A stretch of 17,495 nucleotides of DNA. It comes from an uncultured bacterium (GTDB lineage Bacteria > Planctomycetota > Phycisphaerae > Phycisphaerales > SM1A02). The position numbers and the translations under genes are program-made. Location of the stretch: positions 1-17,495 of the forward strand of contig CAIOTP010000136.1 of NCBI GenBank assembly GCA_903861235.1, given 5' to 3'. The notes beneath the pieces are model-generated. The model saw only the letters and a list, made by a program, of their open reading frames with translations, did no database searches and was not told the DNA's origin. Of the stretch, positions 1 through 6,899 are shown in pieces (positions within the stretch are counted from its first letter, which is position 1; every line of letters begins with the position of its first letter).

Positions 1-839
1 AACGGCGTGCCTTCGGGAAGCTCGTAGGCGTCGCGCACCGCGACCAGCCCGTCCACGGCGGCGGCACCGGCGATGCTCGACCGGTCCATGGGGAGCCTGA
101 CCGGGCTCCGCCTCGCGTCCGGAAATCGCGTCTCCACGTTCAGGATGTCGTTCTGCGCGTAGCTGAAGACCAGATGATCACCCTCACGAAGCAGGATGGT
201 GCCGGCCTCGCAGCCGAACACCGCTCGCGCCTCGGCCAGCAGCCTCCGAAGCAGCAGGTCCAGATCCTGCAGCTGGCCCAGATCCGCGGCGATGCGCTCC
301 AGAGCCTCCATGCGGGCGTGCAGCTCCTCCCGCAACTGCAGGTTCGCCGCCTCCAGCTTGCGCTCCGCCTCGCGGCGCGCCTCGATCTCCCGCTTGGCGT
401 GGCGGTTGGCCGCCTCGGCCTCGTCCAGAAGGCGGACTTGCGCCTCCACCATCTCGGCCTGACGGATGGCGTGCCGCACGCGGACCACGAACTCGGCCTG
501 GGCCGGCATCTTCACGATGTAGTCGAAGGCCCCGGCGTCGAAGGCGGCCGCCTTGTGCTCGGGCGCCTCGTCCACCGAGAGCATGATCACCTGCGTTCCC
601 GGCAGTTCGTGCAGTTCGGCATATCGGCTGATCAGCTCCAGGCCCGAGCCGTCCGGAAGGACCATGTCCTGCAGGATCACATGTGGACGAAGACGGGTGG
701 CTGCCGCCACGGCCTCCGACGCCTTGGCCACGTGGTGCACCTGCCAATCCGCCTGCCCGGCCAGCAAGGAACGGACCGAAGCGGCGACCAGGTTCTGGTC
801 GTCGACGAGGAGGATGACCTTGCCGGGATGGTCGGACAT
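1..839 (-). CDS. Response regulator with coiled-coil linker and GAF domain (C-terminus outside window)
   Basis: Probable two-component or light/ligand-sensing regulator acting in the cytoplasm. The first ~120 residues form a receiver domain: acidic pair D13/D14 after the hydrophobic first strand, phosphoacceptor D58 in VILQDMVLPDG, and the conserved lysine K110 in FDYIVK. Residues ~128-185 are Glu/Ala/Arg-rich and look like a coiled coil (EAANRHAKREIEARREAER). From ~187 a GAF-like domain begins (LLAEARAVFGCEAGTILLREGDHLVFSY). At least 279 codons stay open to the window edge. The start is ATG at 839. No good Shine-Dalgarno is visible. It diverges from truB with a 79-bp gap. The output domain lies beyond position 1; a histidine kinase, GGDEF, HD-GYP or PP2C module are all possible from this layout. 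The receiver call is solid; the GAF call is by pattern only. Confidence 0.88.
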   Translation of the reverse strand, partial: MSDHPGKVILLVDDQNLVAASVRSLLAGQADWQVHHVAKASEAVAAATRLRPHVILQDMVLPDGSGLELISRYAELHELPGTQVIMLSVDEAPEHKAAAFDAGAFDYIVKMPAQAEFVVRVRHAIRQAEMVEAQVRLLDEAEAANRHAKREIEARREAERKLEAANLQLREELHARMEALERIAADLGQLQDLDLLLRRLLAEARAVFGCEAGTILLREGDHLVFSYAQNDILNVETRFPDARRSPVRLPMDRSSIAGAAAVDGLVAVRDAYELPEGTP

Positions 840-918
840 GGGGCGGCCGAGGGGCGCTGCGCCGCCGGAAAGGCACGGTTGCCCCTGGGCCACAGCTTCG
901 GGGAGGATAGCCACCGGC

Positions 919-1626
919 ATGGACGCGTCCCTCAACGGCATCCTGGTGATCGACAAGCCCGTGGGCATGACCAGCATGCGCGCGGTCGAGCGCGTGCGCC
1001 GCTCGCTCGGCGGCGCCAAGGCCGGGCACGCGGGCACGCTGGATCCGCTGGCCAGTGGCGTGCTGCTGGTCGCGGTGGGGCGGGCCACCAAGGACATCCC
1101 GCGCCTCATGGGCATGGAGAAGCGCTACGAGACGCGGGTGGACCTGAGCGCGACCACGGCCACGCTCGATGCCGAAGGCGAGCGCATTCCAGGCCCCCAG
1201 CCCGCCCCTCCACCCACACGCGAGATGATCGAGGCCGCCCTGCCCCGCTTCCGCGGCACCTTCGATCAGGCACCGCCGGCCTACAGCGCCGTCAAGATCC
1301 AGGGGCGCCGGGCCTACGACCTGGCGCGCTCGGGTCAGGATGTCGCACCGCAGCCGCGCCCCGTCACCGTGCATGAACTGGAGATCGTGGCGTGGGCCTG
1401 GCCCGTGCTCACCCTTCGGATCCGCTGCGCCAAGGGCTTCTATGTGCGAAGTCTGGCCCGCGACCTTGCGGAGGCTCTGGGGCTGGCCGGTCATTGCCTG
1501 GCCATCCGCAGGACCGCGGTGGGACCCTACGCCGCGGACGACGCCATGCCCCTTCCGCTCAACGAGCCGTGTCCGCCGTTGGACCAGAGGATCCTGCCAC
1601 TGCAGCCTCCGGACGCTGTGGCGTGA
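919..1626 (+). CDS. truB: tRNA pseudouridine(55) synthase TruB
   Basis: Converts U55 of the T-loop of most tRNAs to pseudouridine. The 235-residue protein has the family's hallmark motifs: NGILVIDKPVGMTS at residues 6-19, the catalytic-loop motif GHAGTLDPLASG with nucleophile D42, KRYE ~70-73, YSAVKIQGRRAYDLAR ~119-134, and RCAKGFYVRSLARDLAEALG near the C-terminus. It is shorter than E. coli TruB (314 aa) and lacks a clear PUA tail, as many short bacterial TruBs do. The reading frame is open upstream to 553, but homology starts at ATG 919, preceded by GGAGGAT about 12 nt upstream. The last 68 bp overlap the 3' end of lspA on the opposite strand. Identification is confident. Confidence 0.96.
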   Translation: MDASLNGILVIDKPVGMTSMRAVERVRRSLGGAKAGHAGTLDPLASGVLLVAVGRATKDIPRLMGMEKRYETRVDLSATTATLDAEGERIPGPQPAPPPTREMIEAALPRFRGTFDQAPPAYSAVKIQGRRAYDLARSGQDVAPQPRPVTVHELEIVAWAWPVLTLRIRCAKGFYVRSLARDLAEALGLAGHCLAIRRTAVGPYAADDAMPLPLNEPCPPLDQRILPLQPPDAVA

Positions 1627-2185
1627 AGAGCAGCAGGGCCATGCCGGCCAGCAGCAGCACATCCGCCACGTTGAACACCCATGGAAAGAGTTCCGAACTG
1701 TCGCCCGGCCAGCGAAGGTCGAGAGGCAGGTTCCATCGGGGCGTCATGTGCAGGAAGTCACGCACGGCGCCGATCGTCAGCCGGTCGTAGAGATTGCCCA
1801 GGCCGCCCGCGAGCACCAGACCGATGCCCAGGTGCACCTGGGTGGCGCCCGCCTTCGTCCACCATCCGAACACGGCGGTGGCACCGACCACGGCCAGCAC
1901 GGTGAACGCCACGAAGACCGGCCGCCGCTGCTGCCCGAGTCCGAACACGGCGCCGTGATTGAGCACCAGCCTGAAGTCGAGCAGGTCACCTGGAATCACG
2001 CGCACGCCGGCATGCCAGGGCAGACGGTAAGAAGGATTGCCCGCGATCTCCTCGTAGCGAAGCTCCACGGGCGCATCGGCCACCGCACGGAACGCCCACC
2101 ACTTGGAGACCAGATCAAGGGACAGTCCCGCCGCCACCACCACCAGCAGCAGCGCCCACGCCCGGGGAGAACGCCAAGCAGGCAT
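1559..2185 (-). CDS. lspA: Prolipoprotein signal peptidase LspA (signal peptidase II)
   Basis: Inner-membrane aspartic protease that cleaves the signal peptide of diacylglyceryl-prolipoproteins. The 208-residue protein has hydrophobic segments at about 8-28, 91-109, 117-136 and 168-188. It carries the family boxes: D24 in SLDLVSKWW, NHGAVFGLGQ 76-85, GGLGNLYDRL 127-136, catalytic D143 in AVRDF and D175 in FNVADVL. The loop between the first box and NHGAVFG is somewhat long. ATG 2185 is chosen because the hydrophobic first helix begins right after it; the frame upstream is non-homologous and overlaps the TraR-like gene. It starts 11 nt after that gene's stop, so the two form an operon. The TGA at 1559-1561 sits inside truB on the other strand. 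Confidence 0.95.
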   Translation of the reverse strand: MPAWRSPRAWALLLVVVAAGLSLDLVSKWWAFRAVADAPVELRYEEIAGNPSYRLPWHAGVRVIPGDLLDFRLVLNHGAVFGLGQQRRPVFVAFTVLAVVGATAVFGWWTKAGATQVHLGIGLVLAGGLGNLYDRLTIGAVRDFLHMTPRWNLPLDLRWPGDSSELFPWVFNVADVLLLAGMALLLFTPQRPEAAVAGSSGPTADTAR

Positions 2186-2196
2186 GCCGCCTCCGG

Positions 2197-3030
2197 TCAC
2201 CGAGCCACGCCGCGCTCGACCAGCCGTGCGGCCTCGACCGTGTGCTTGGCCAACGGATTCGCGTCCAGACGCGCCTTGGGAATGGGCTTGCCCGTGAGCT
2301 GGCACACCCCGTAGGTGCGGTCCATGATCCGCTGCAGGGCGGCATCGATCTCCGCCAGCTTCTCGCGATCGGAAGCGGCCATGTTCAGGGCGAACTCCTG
2401 GTCGAAGGTGTCGGTCCCCACGTCGGCCATATGCAGAGGCATGTTGCTCAGATTGCCGCCGCTCGAGCGCAAGGCCTCGTCCTCCAGGCTGTCCACGCGA
2501 CCGATGAGCTCCGCCCTGCTGCGGAGCAGCACCTGTCGGTACTGGTCCAGATCCTTGTCGGAGAGCTTGGTGCGGAGGCTCGAGACATCGACCTCGTTGA
2601 CCTCCTTCGGCTTCGCGGCCGCGGCGGCAGCCTTGCCCTTCCGGGTCGGCGCGACCGCCGCCTTGCCACTGAGCACGCGCACGCGTCGGCCGTTCACCAG
2701 CACGTAGCCGGACGAATCGGCCTTCTGGTTCACGGCCACGGCCGCCACGCTGAGCGCGGTGGCATAGTCGATCTTGGGGGTCTTCTTGCCCTTCTCCTCC
2801 ACGGGCTCCTTCTTGGGCATCGGGCGCGGCGCGTTCTTGCCGATCGGCGGCGGCGGCACGCGGTTGGGATGCTTCTTGGTCGGAGGCGGTGGCGAGGTGG
2901 GCACCACCGGAGCCGCCGGCTTGGCGGCGTGGATGGGCTTCATGCCACCCGATGCCGCCTTGGTGACCTTGGCGGCCGGCTTGGCGGCTTGCTTCTTCGC
3001 GACCTTCTTGGAGGGCTTCTTGGTGGGCAC
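2197..3030 (-). CDS. TraR/DksA-family protein with basic Pro/Lys/Ala-rich N-terminus and degenerate zinc finger
   Basis: The C-terminal half (about 150-277) resembles TraR/DksA proteins: a coiled-coil segment (LDQYRQVLLRSRAELIGRVDSLEDEAL), the MADVGTDTFDQEFALNMAASD stretch split by a second helix, and a final zinc-finger-like part YGVCQLTGKPIPKARL. DksA relatives bind the RNA polymerase secondary channel. Only C243 of the usual C-x2-C-x17-C-x2-C is present; the other three positions hold T246, T264 and A267, so the zinc site is probably lost. Residues 1-85 are low-complexity Lys/Pro/Ala, and 105-122 contain a small unrecognised segment (YVLVNGRRVRVL). The start is GTG 3030 with only a weak purine-rich site upstream. 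It is first gene of the TraR-like/lspA operon. Family assignment is good; function is inferred. Confidence 0.86.
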   Translation of the reverse strand: MPTKKPSKKVAKKQAAKPAAKVTKAASGGMKPIHAAKPAAPVVPTSPPPPTKKHPNRVPPPPIGKNAPRPMPKKEPVEEKGKKTPKIDYATALSVAAVAVNQKADSSGYVLVNGRRVRVLSGKAAVAPTRKGKAAAAAAKPKEVNEVDVSSLRTKLSDKDLDQYRQVLLRSRAELIGRVDSLEDEALRSSGGNLSNMPLHMADVGTDTFDQEFALNMAASDREKLAEIDAALQRIMDRTYGVCQLTGKPIPKARLDANPLAKHTVEAARLVERGVAR

Positions 3031-3078
3031 TTTTGGTTTTCCGCGGATGGGGATCCTCGTGGCAGGAGGACCCGGCGG

Positions 3079-3098
3079 GGACCGAGAATTGTCGGTCC
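3079..3098. promoter_or_regulatory. 20-bp inverted repeat overlapping the -10 element
   Basis: GGACCGAGAATTGTCGGTCC: 7-bp arms (GGACCGA / TCGGTCC) around GAATTG, nearly symmetric across the whole 20 bp. It covers the predicted -10 of the TraR-like/lspA promoter, the usual position for a repressor operator. It could also be a hairpin at the very 5' end of the transcript. Confidence 0.4.
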
Positions 3099-3116
3099 GG
3101 AGAGCGACACCGTCAA
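3088..3116 (-). promoter_or_regulatory. Sigma70-type promoter for the TraR-like/lspA operon
   Basis: Read on the minus strand: -35 TTGACG (3116-3111), 17-nt spacer, -10 GACAAT (3093-3088). This places the transcription start near 3081, about 50 nt before the GTG start at 3030. The hexamers match consensus 5/6 and 4/6 with ideal spacing. No experiment supports it. Confidence 0.6.
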
Positions 3117-3144
3117 ATCAGTCCCGGCTGAAAGGCCTTCTTGG

Positions 3145-3188
3145 GGGGCAAAAAGCAAAACCCCCGGCGAAAAGGGGGACGCCGGGGG
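3145..3188 (-). terminator. Strong intrinsic terminator on the minus strand
   Basis: A perfect 9-bp stem CCCCCGGCG / CGCCGGGGG (3161-3169 with 3180-3188) encloses a 10-nt loop. Read on the minus strand it is followed directly by TTTTGCTTTTT. On the plus strand there is no T-tract. It lies between two divergently arranged genes, upstream of the TraR-like promoter, so it must stop a transcript entering from the right. A second 6-bp hairpin, GGCCGC / GCGGCC (3192-3197 with 3208-3213), precedes it. Confidence 0.75.
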
Positions 3189-3431
3189 TTCGGCCGCCAA
3201 AAGGGAAGCGGCCTCAAGCTTGCCTGGTGAGCTTTCGTGAACGGACGAACACCCACCGACACCATGGAAAACGCAATCGCCGCTCGTGGTCCCTCAGCAA
3301 ATCCACAAAACACCTTCTGGAAATCGGCTCGGCTGCCCGGCAGGAAACGTGTCGTCCGAGAACCTGTGGCTTGCGGCTCTTTTTGTCCTCCCGTGATGGG
3401 ACTTGAAGGCCGTTCGCGTTTCTTGGGTTGG

Positions 3432-3953
3432 ATGGCGAACTTCGCCAACAACCTGGACACCGTGCCCTCGGTGAGTGGACCCCGCCTGACGCGGGCCGAA
3501 CTGGTGCTCTGGCTCCCCGGCCGAGCTGTGGTGCGTCGCGAAGTGCTCCACGTGAGCGACGAAGACCGCCGATTCGACCTCCGACCGGACGAGTCGCCCG
3601 CAGGCCTTTCGCTTCGGATCCGCCAGGATCGGTTCCACGCTCTGCTGTCCGGTCCCGAGCGAGCTGACTTGGAGGTCGAATTCGTCGTCGAGGATCCGCA
3701 AGGCATCAGCCTGCCCACGTGGGCGCTGGTGCACGGCCGTGAAGCCGAGGTGAGCGTGTGGGACGCCTTCGGCCGCCTGGCGGTGCCGGATCTCGCGGCT
3801 CGCGGCACCGATGCGGCACCGCTGACGCTGGAGATGGGCCGCTATGTGCTCAACGCCTCGGCCCTGGGCACCACCACGCTGATCGTCGGTGCGGGCTGCG
3901 AGATCGAGGCCGCGTGCCTGGATCTGGGCGGTCGCCGAGCGATCGCGGGCTGA
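3432..3953 (+). CDS. Hypothetical protein, unrecognised
   Basis: A 173-residue protein if started at ATG 3432 (MANFANNLDTVPSV); ATG 3396 adds 12 residues, and the frame is open back to 3237. The product is acidic to neutral with alternating hydrophobic strands (LVLWLPGRAVVRREVLHVS, ADLEVEFVVEDPQG, ALVHGREAEVSVWD), which suggests a mostly beta fold. There is no signal peptide, membrane segment or cysteine cluster beyond two cysteines near the end (AGCEIEAACLDL). Codon use is GC3-rich like its neighbours, and the opposite-strand readings look non-coding, so I believe the gene. It converges on the kinase gene with a 45-bp gap. No Shine-Dalgarno is visible at either start. I do not recognise the family. 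Confidence 0.65.
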   Translation: MANFANNLDTVPSVSGPRLTRAELVLWLPGRAVVRREVLHVSDEDRRFDLRPDESPAGLSLRIRQDRFHALLSGPERADLEVEFVVEDPQGISLPTWALVHGREAEVSVWDAFGRLAVPDLAARGTDAAPLTLEMGRYVLNASALGTTTLIVGAGCEIEAACLDLGGRRAIAG

Positions 3954-3998
3954 ACCGATCCGAGAGGCTGAACTTGATGATCGATCCGAAGAGGGCGT

Positions 3999-5066
3999 TC
4001 AGCGGAGCGTGTGCAGAAGCGACGCCAGCTCGGCATCGAAAGCCCGCACCGTGGGAGGCCTTCGTGCCGGATCCGCGCACAAGGTGCGATCGAGCAGTTC
4101 TCCCAAGGCGATGGGCAGGTCCGGACGGACCTCCGAAAGCGTGATCCGTCGGTCCATCAGCACCGCGCGCAGAAGCGCCGCGGCGCTGCGACCGTCCGCC
4201 TCGTAAGGCAGCCTTCCGGCGAGCAACTCGAACAGCAGCAGCGCCGACTGGTAGACGTCGCTGGTCACGCCGATCCGCTCGCCGCCACCGTCGGCCTGTT
4301 CCGGACTCATGTAGGCGAAGATGCCGATCAGGTGCCCCGTCTCGGTCTTGAAGCCGGTGCGATTGCCCTCCTGGGAGTGCAGCCGAGCCACTCCGAAGTC
4401 GAGCAGCTTCACGGTGCCGGCCGCGTCCACCAGCACGTTGGCAGGCTTGATGTCCCGGTGGATCACGCCGGCGTCGTGCGCGTGTGCGAGAGCCGCCAAC
4501 ATCTGCCGCACCAGGTCGATGCAGGTGGACGGGGAGGGATCATGATCCTGCTTCCAACGGTCCAAGGGCAGACCGTCCACATGCTCCATGACCAGATAGG
4601 TGATGCCGCCGGGCGCCGAACCCGTCTCGATCAGCTGCACGATGCCCGGGTGCGAAAGCCTCGCCAGCGCCCGGCACTCCTGCCGGAACCGCTGCATCGA
4701 CTGACTGCCGACCGCGAGCGAGCGAACCACCTTCACCGCCACGCGGCGGCCCGAGAGCGTGTTGCGTGCCAGGTAGACGCTGCCCGCACCCCCCGAACCG
4801 ATGAGGCGATCGATCGAGTAGCCCGGCACGGAGGGCAGCGGCTCGCACAGCGGCTGGGGAGCCTCCCGGTCCCCGGGCATGCTCCACGTGTCCGCCATCT
4901 CGTCCGCGGACAGCAGCGATTCCACCTCGTGCCGGATGGTCGTGTCCGGGCATGCGTAGTCCAGGAAGCCTCGCCGCTCGGGCATGGGGATCGCCGACAC
5001 CGCCTCGAAGAGACCCCTGACCAGGGCCCAGCGGTTCGCACTGCGCTCGGGGGACGCAAGGATCAT
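3999..5066 (-). CDS. Soluble serine/threonine protein kinase (Hanks type), partner of ECF sigma factor
   Basis: A 355-residue kinase. Residues 10-62 match the N-terminal segment often preceding such kinases (RWALVRGLFEAVSAIP...FLDYACPD...REVESLL-like). The kinase domain runs ~83-350: glycine loop GSGGAGSVY 90-98, K112 in VAVKVV, E130 of helix C, VIHRDIKPANVLV with D205 and N210, DFG at D223, AYMSPEQ 251-257. The activation segment reads GIFAYM rather than the usual GTPAYM. The protein ends just after the kinase domain, with no transmembrane helix or repeat sensor, so it is probably cytosolic. Start ATG 5066 overlaps the sigma-factor stop as ATGA, indicating translational coupling. In planctomycetes such kinases are thought to control the adjacent ECF sigma factor; here that is inference. 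Confidence 0.93.
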   Translation of the reverse strand: MILASPERSANRWALVRGLFEAVSAIPMPERRGFLDYACPDTTIRHEVESLLSADEMADTWSMPGDREAPQPLCEPLPSVPGYSIDRLIGSGGAGSVYLARNTLSGRRVAVKVVRSLAVGSQSMQRFRQECRALARLSHPGIVQLIETGSAPGGITYLVMEHVDGLPLDRWKQDHDPSPSTCIDLVRQMLAALAHAHDAGVIHRDIKPANVLVDAAGTVKLLDFGVARLHSQEGNRTGFKTETGHLIGIFAYMSPEQADGGGERIGVTSDVYQSALLLFELLAGRLPYEADGRSAAALLRAVLMDRRITLSEVRPDLPIALGELLDRTLCADPARRPPTVRAFDAELASLLHTLR

Positions 5067-5629
5067 GCTCGCGTCTCCATGGCTCCGAGCGATCGCACGC
5101 AGACGTCGTATTCCTTCTCCAGCCAGGCGCGGGCCAACCGCCAATCACGCTCGGCGGTGGCCACGCTCATGTCGAGCAGACGGGCCACCTGGTCCATGGG
5201 CAGGCCACCGAAGATCCGCAGTTCGGCCACCTTGGCGGCGCGGGCGTCGTTCTTGGCGAGCGCCTGGAGCGCATCCTCCAGGGCGAGCACGCCCCCCACC
5301 TCCACCGTGGGATCGATGGGCTGGAACTCGTCGGTGCTGGCCTTCCAGGCCATGCCCCCTCGCTTCTTGCTGCGACGGCGCCGGGCGTGATCCACCAGCA
5401 CGGTGCGGAGCACCGTGGCCGCGGTCGCCATGAAATGCTCCTCGCCCTTGAACTCGGCAGGGTCGCGGTCGGCCAACTTGACGAAGGCCTCGTGCACCAC
5501 CGCCGTGGGCTGCAGCGTGTGGCCCGCCGGCTGCGAGCGCATGCACATGGCGCTCAGCTCCTTGAGCCGGCCATAGATGCTCTCGAAGAGAGCAGACAGC
5601 GACAAGATGTCCTGACTTGAGTCGGACAA
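5063..5629 (-). CDS. ECF RNA polymerase sigma factor, planctomycete type
   Basis: A 188-residue ECF sigma factor directing RNA polymerase to a regulon that cannot be read from this window. The N-terminal half carries region 2, including GHTLQPTAVVHEAFVKLA (~36-53), a hallmark of this ECF subgroup, followed by FMATAATVLRTVLVDHARRRRSKKRGG. Region 4 shows LRIFGGLPMDQVARLLDMSVATAERDW, a helix-turn-helix, then LARAWLEKEY. The most likely start is TTG 5629 because the frame closes a few codons upstream (TGA at 5645-5647) with no ATG or GTG available. The stop overlaps the kinase ATG by four bases. No anti-sigma gene is present, so the kinase is the probable regulator. Confidence 0.92.
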   Translation of the reverse strand: MSDSSQDILSLSALFESIYGRLKELSAMCMRSQPAGHTLQPTAVVHEAFVKLADRDPAEFKGEEHFMATAATVLRTVLVDHARRRRSKKRGGMAWKASTDEFQPIDPTVEVGGVLALEDALQALAKNDARAAKVAELRIFGGLPMDQVARLLDMSVATAERDWRLARAWLEKEYDVCVRSLGAMETRA

Positions 5630-5683
5630 GGGGTCATTCCAGGTTCAGATCAGGAATGGCTGGCGCACGCACGCCAAGGGCCA

Positions 5684-5697
5684 CGCCTGATCAGGCG
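5684..5697. promoter_or_regulatory. Perfect 14-bp palindrome upstream of the ECF sigma gene
   Basis: CGCCTGATCAGGCG lies 54 bp upstream of the sigma-factor start. It is followed toward the gene by an imperfect TGGCG/CGCCA pair and another GATCAGG. The position suits an operator or promoter-proximal site. No consensus -35/-10 pair could be placed with confidence in 5630-5866, and no clear terminator for accA either, apart from a short GAGAAA/TTTCTC hairpin at 5718-5734. Confidence 0.35.
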
Positions 5698-5866
5698 CAC
5701 CCTTGTCCCGCACCCCAGAGAAACCCCTTTTCTCAATCCTCGCGTCCCCCGCAACCTACCCCAGACCCGTTGCAAGGCAAGAATGAAAAACGCTTTTCGA
5801 AGGCCGGAGAGTTTCAGTCATGAGGCCCAGCGGATCAGAAAGCGGCTTGCGACCAAAAGATCGTCT

Positions 5867-6832
5867 TTAGTCCTTGACCGATCCGATGGACCGGAACTTG
5901 TCAAATCGAAGTCTGACAAGGGTTTCCGGCGCGACTCGCTGGAGTTCTCGGACTGAATCGACGATCCAGCCCTGAAGCCGTTCGGCGGTCGCCATGGGGT
6001 CACGGTGAGCCCCTCCATGAGGCTCGGGGATCACGGCATCCACGAGCCCGTTCTTCAGGTTGGCCTCCGCCGTCAGCGCCAGGGCGGCGGCGGCGGAGGT
6101 GTTGGTCTGCTCGTTGGCCTTCTTCCACAGGATGGCGGCACAGCCCTCGGGACTGATCACCGAATACCAGCTGTACTGGAGCATGGCCACGCGGTCGCCC
6201 ACGCCGATGCCCAGAGCCCCGCCGCTTCCGCCCTCGCCGATCACGCAGCAGACGATCGGCGTGCGCAGGCGGCTCATCTCACGAAGGTTCACGGCGATGG
6301 CCTCGGCCTGCCCCCGCTGCTCGCTGTCCAGGCCCGGATAGGCGCCGGGCGTGTCGATGAGCGTGACGATGGGAAGCCGGAACTTCTCGGCCAGCTGCAT
6401 CTTCAGCAGCGCCTTCCGGTAGCCCTCGGGATTGGCGCATCCGAAGCGGCACTTGATGCGTTCCTCGGTGGTTCTGCCCTTGTGATGGCCGACCACCAGG
6501 CACTTCAGGCTGCCGATGCGGGCGAAACCGGTCACGATGCTCGGGTCGTCGCCGAAGCGACGATCTCCGTGCAGTTCGCACCAGTCACGGCAGATCATGC
6601 GGATGTAGTCCAGCGTCTGGGGCCTCTGCGGATGCCGGGCCACACGAACGGTCTGCCAGGGCGTCAGGTTGGCGTAGGTCTTGGTGAGCAGGCTGTCGCG
6701 AGCCTGTCGGAGCGTGGCCACCTCCTCGGCGTAGCGATCGGCACCAGGCTTCTGCTCGAGCGCGTCGATCTGCCGCTGGATCTCGGCGATGGGCTCCTCG
6801 AAGTCGAGGGTGATCAGGCCGGGCGTGGACAT
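5867..6832 (-). CDS. accA: Acetyl-CoA carboxylase carboxyltransferase subunit alpha
   Basis: AccA with AccD forms the carboxyltransferase that moves CO2 from carboxybiotin to acetyl-CoA, making malonyl-CoA for fatty acid synthesis. At 321 residues it is close to the E. coli length (319). Motifs: HGDRRFGDDPSIVTGFARI 88-106, GHHKGR 115-120, NPEGYRKALLKMQLAEKF 134-151, DTPGAYPGLDSEQRGQ 160-175, the oxyanion-hole region GEGGSGGALGIG 199-210 and YSVISPEGCAAILWK 223-237. The start ATG 6832 (MSTPGLITLDFE) matches the family's N-terminus; a possible earlier ATG at 6853 would add seven residues. It stands alone, diverging from proC by 67 bp; accD is not in the window. Confidence 0.97.
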   Translation of the reverse strand: MSTPGLITLDFEEPIAEIQRQIDALEQKPGADRYAEEVATLRQARDSLLTKTYANLTPWQTVRVARHPQRPQTLDYIRMICRDWCELHGDRRFGDDPSIVTGFARIGSLKCLVVGHHKGRTTEERIKCRFGCANPEGYRKALLKMQLAEKFRLPIVTLIDTPGAYPGLDSEQRGQAEAIAVNLREMSRLRTPIVCCVIGEGGSGGALGIGVGDRVAMLQYSWYSVISPEGCAAILWKKANEQTNTSAAAALALTAEANLKNGLVDAVIPEPHGGAHRDPMATAERLQGWIVDSVRELQRVAPETLVRLRFDKFRSIGSVKD

Positions 6833-6899
6833 GGGCCGAAAGTCTATCCGCACGACCGCTCCGCTCGCAGCGACCCGGGCGATCCGTCACAATGGATGC

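Larger units (their letters stand above)
3031..3431. other. 401-bp intergenic region between the TraR-like gene and the unknown plus-strand gene
   Basis: Holds the TraR-like promoter and inverted repeat (3079-3116), the minus-strand terminator (3145-3188) and about 240 bp (3190-3431) with no convincing gene. Frames run through the latter part on both strands but show no recognisable protein. I looked for signatures of tmRNA, RNase P RNA, SRP RNA and tRNA there and saw none. A minus-strand small RNA ending at the terminator is possible. Confidence 0.5.

Noticed and set aside
184..1662. Long minus-strand open frame opposite the truB region
   Set aside because: It opposes truB and, over 184-839, runs in another frame of the response regulator gene. 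Its product is a low-complexity Arg/Gly/Ala/His mixture typical of an antisense shadow in GC-rich DNA.
3408..3421. 14-nt match ggccgttcgcgttt shared with the terminator at 14158-14171
   Set aside because: At 3408 there is no complementary arm and no T-run, and one 14-nt match in 17 kb of GC-rich sequence is close to chance.
3190..3431. Known structural RNA (SRP, tmRNA, RNase P)
   Set aside because: Checked by eye for the conserved signatures of each on both strands and found none.
3113..3808. Minus-strand open frame opposite the unknown gene
   Set aside because: Ser/Arg/Thr-rich, no motif, and it reads through the terminator stem at 3161-3188; plus-strand codon use is more convincing.
5617..5823. 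Small plus-strand open frame of 68 codons upstream of the sigma gene
   Set aside because: Overlaps the sigma factor start, shows no Shine-Dalgarno or motif, and is Pro/Arg/Ser-rich like a non-coding frame.
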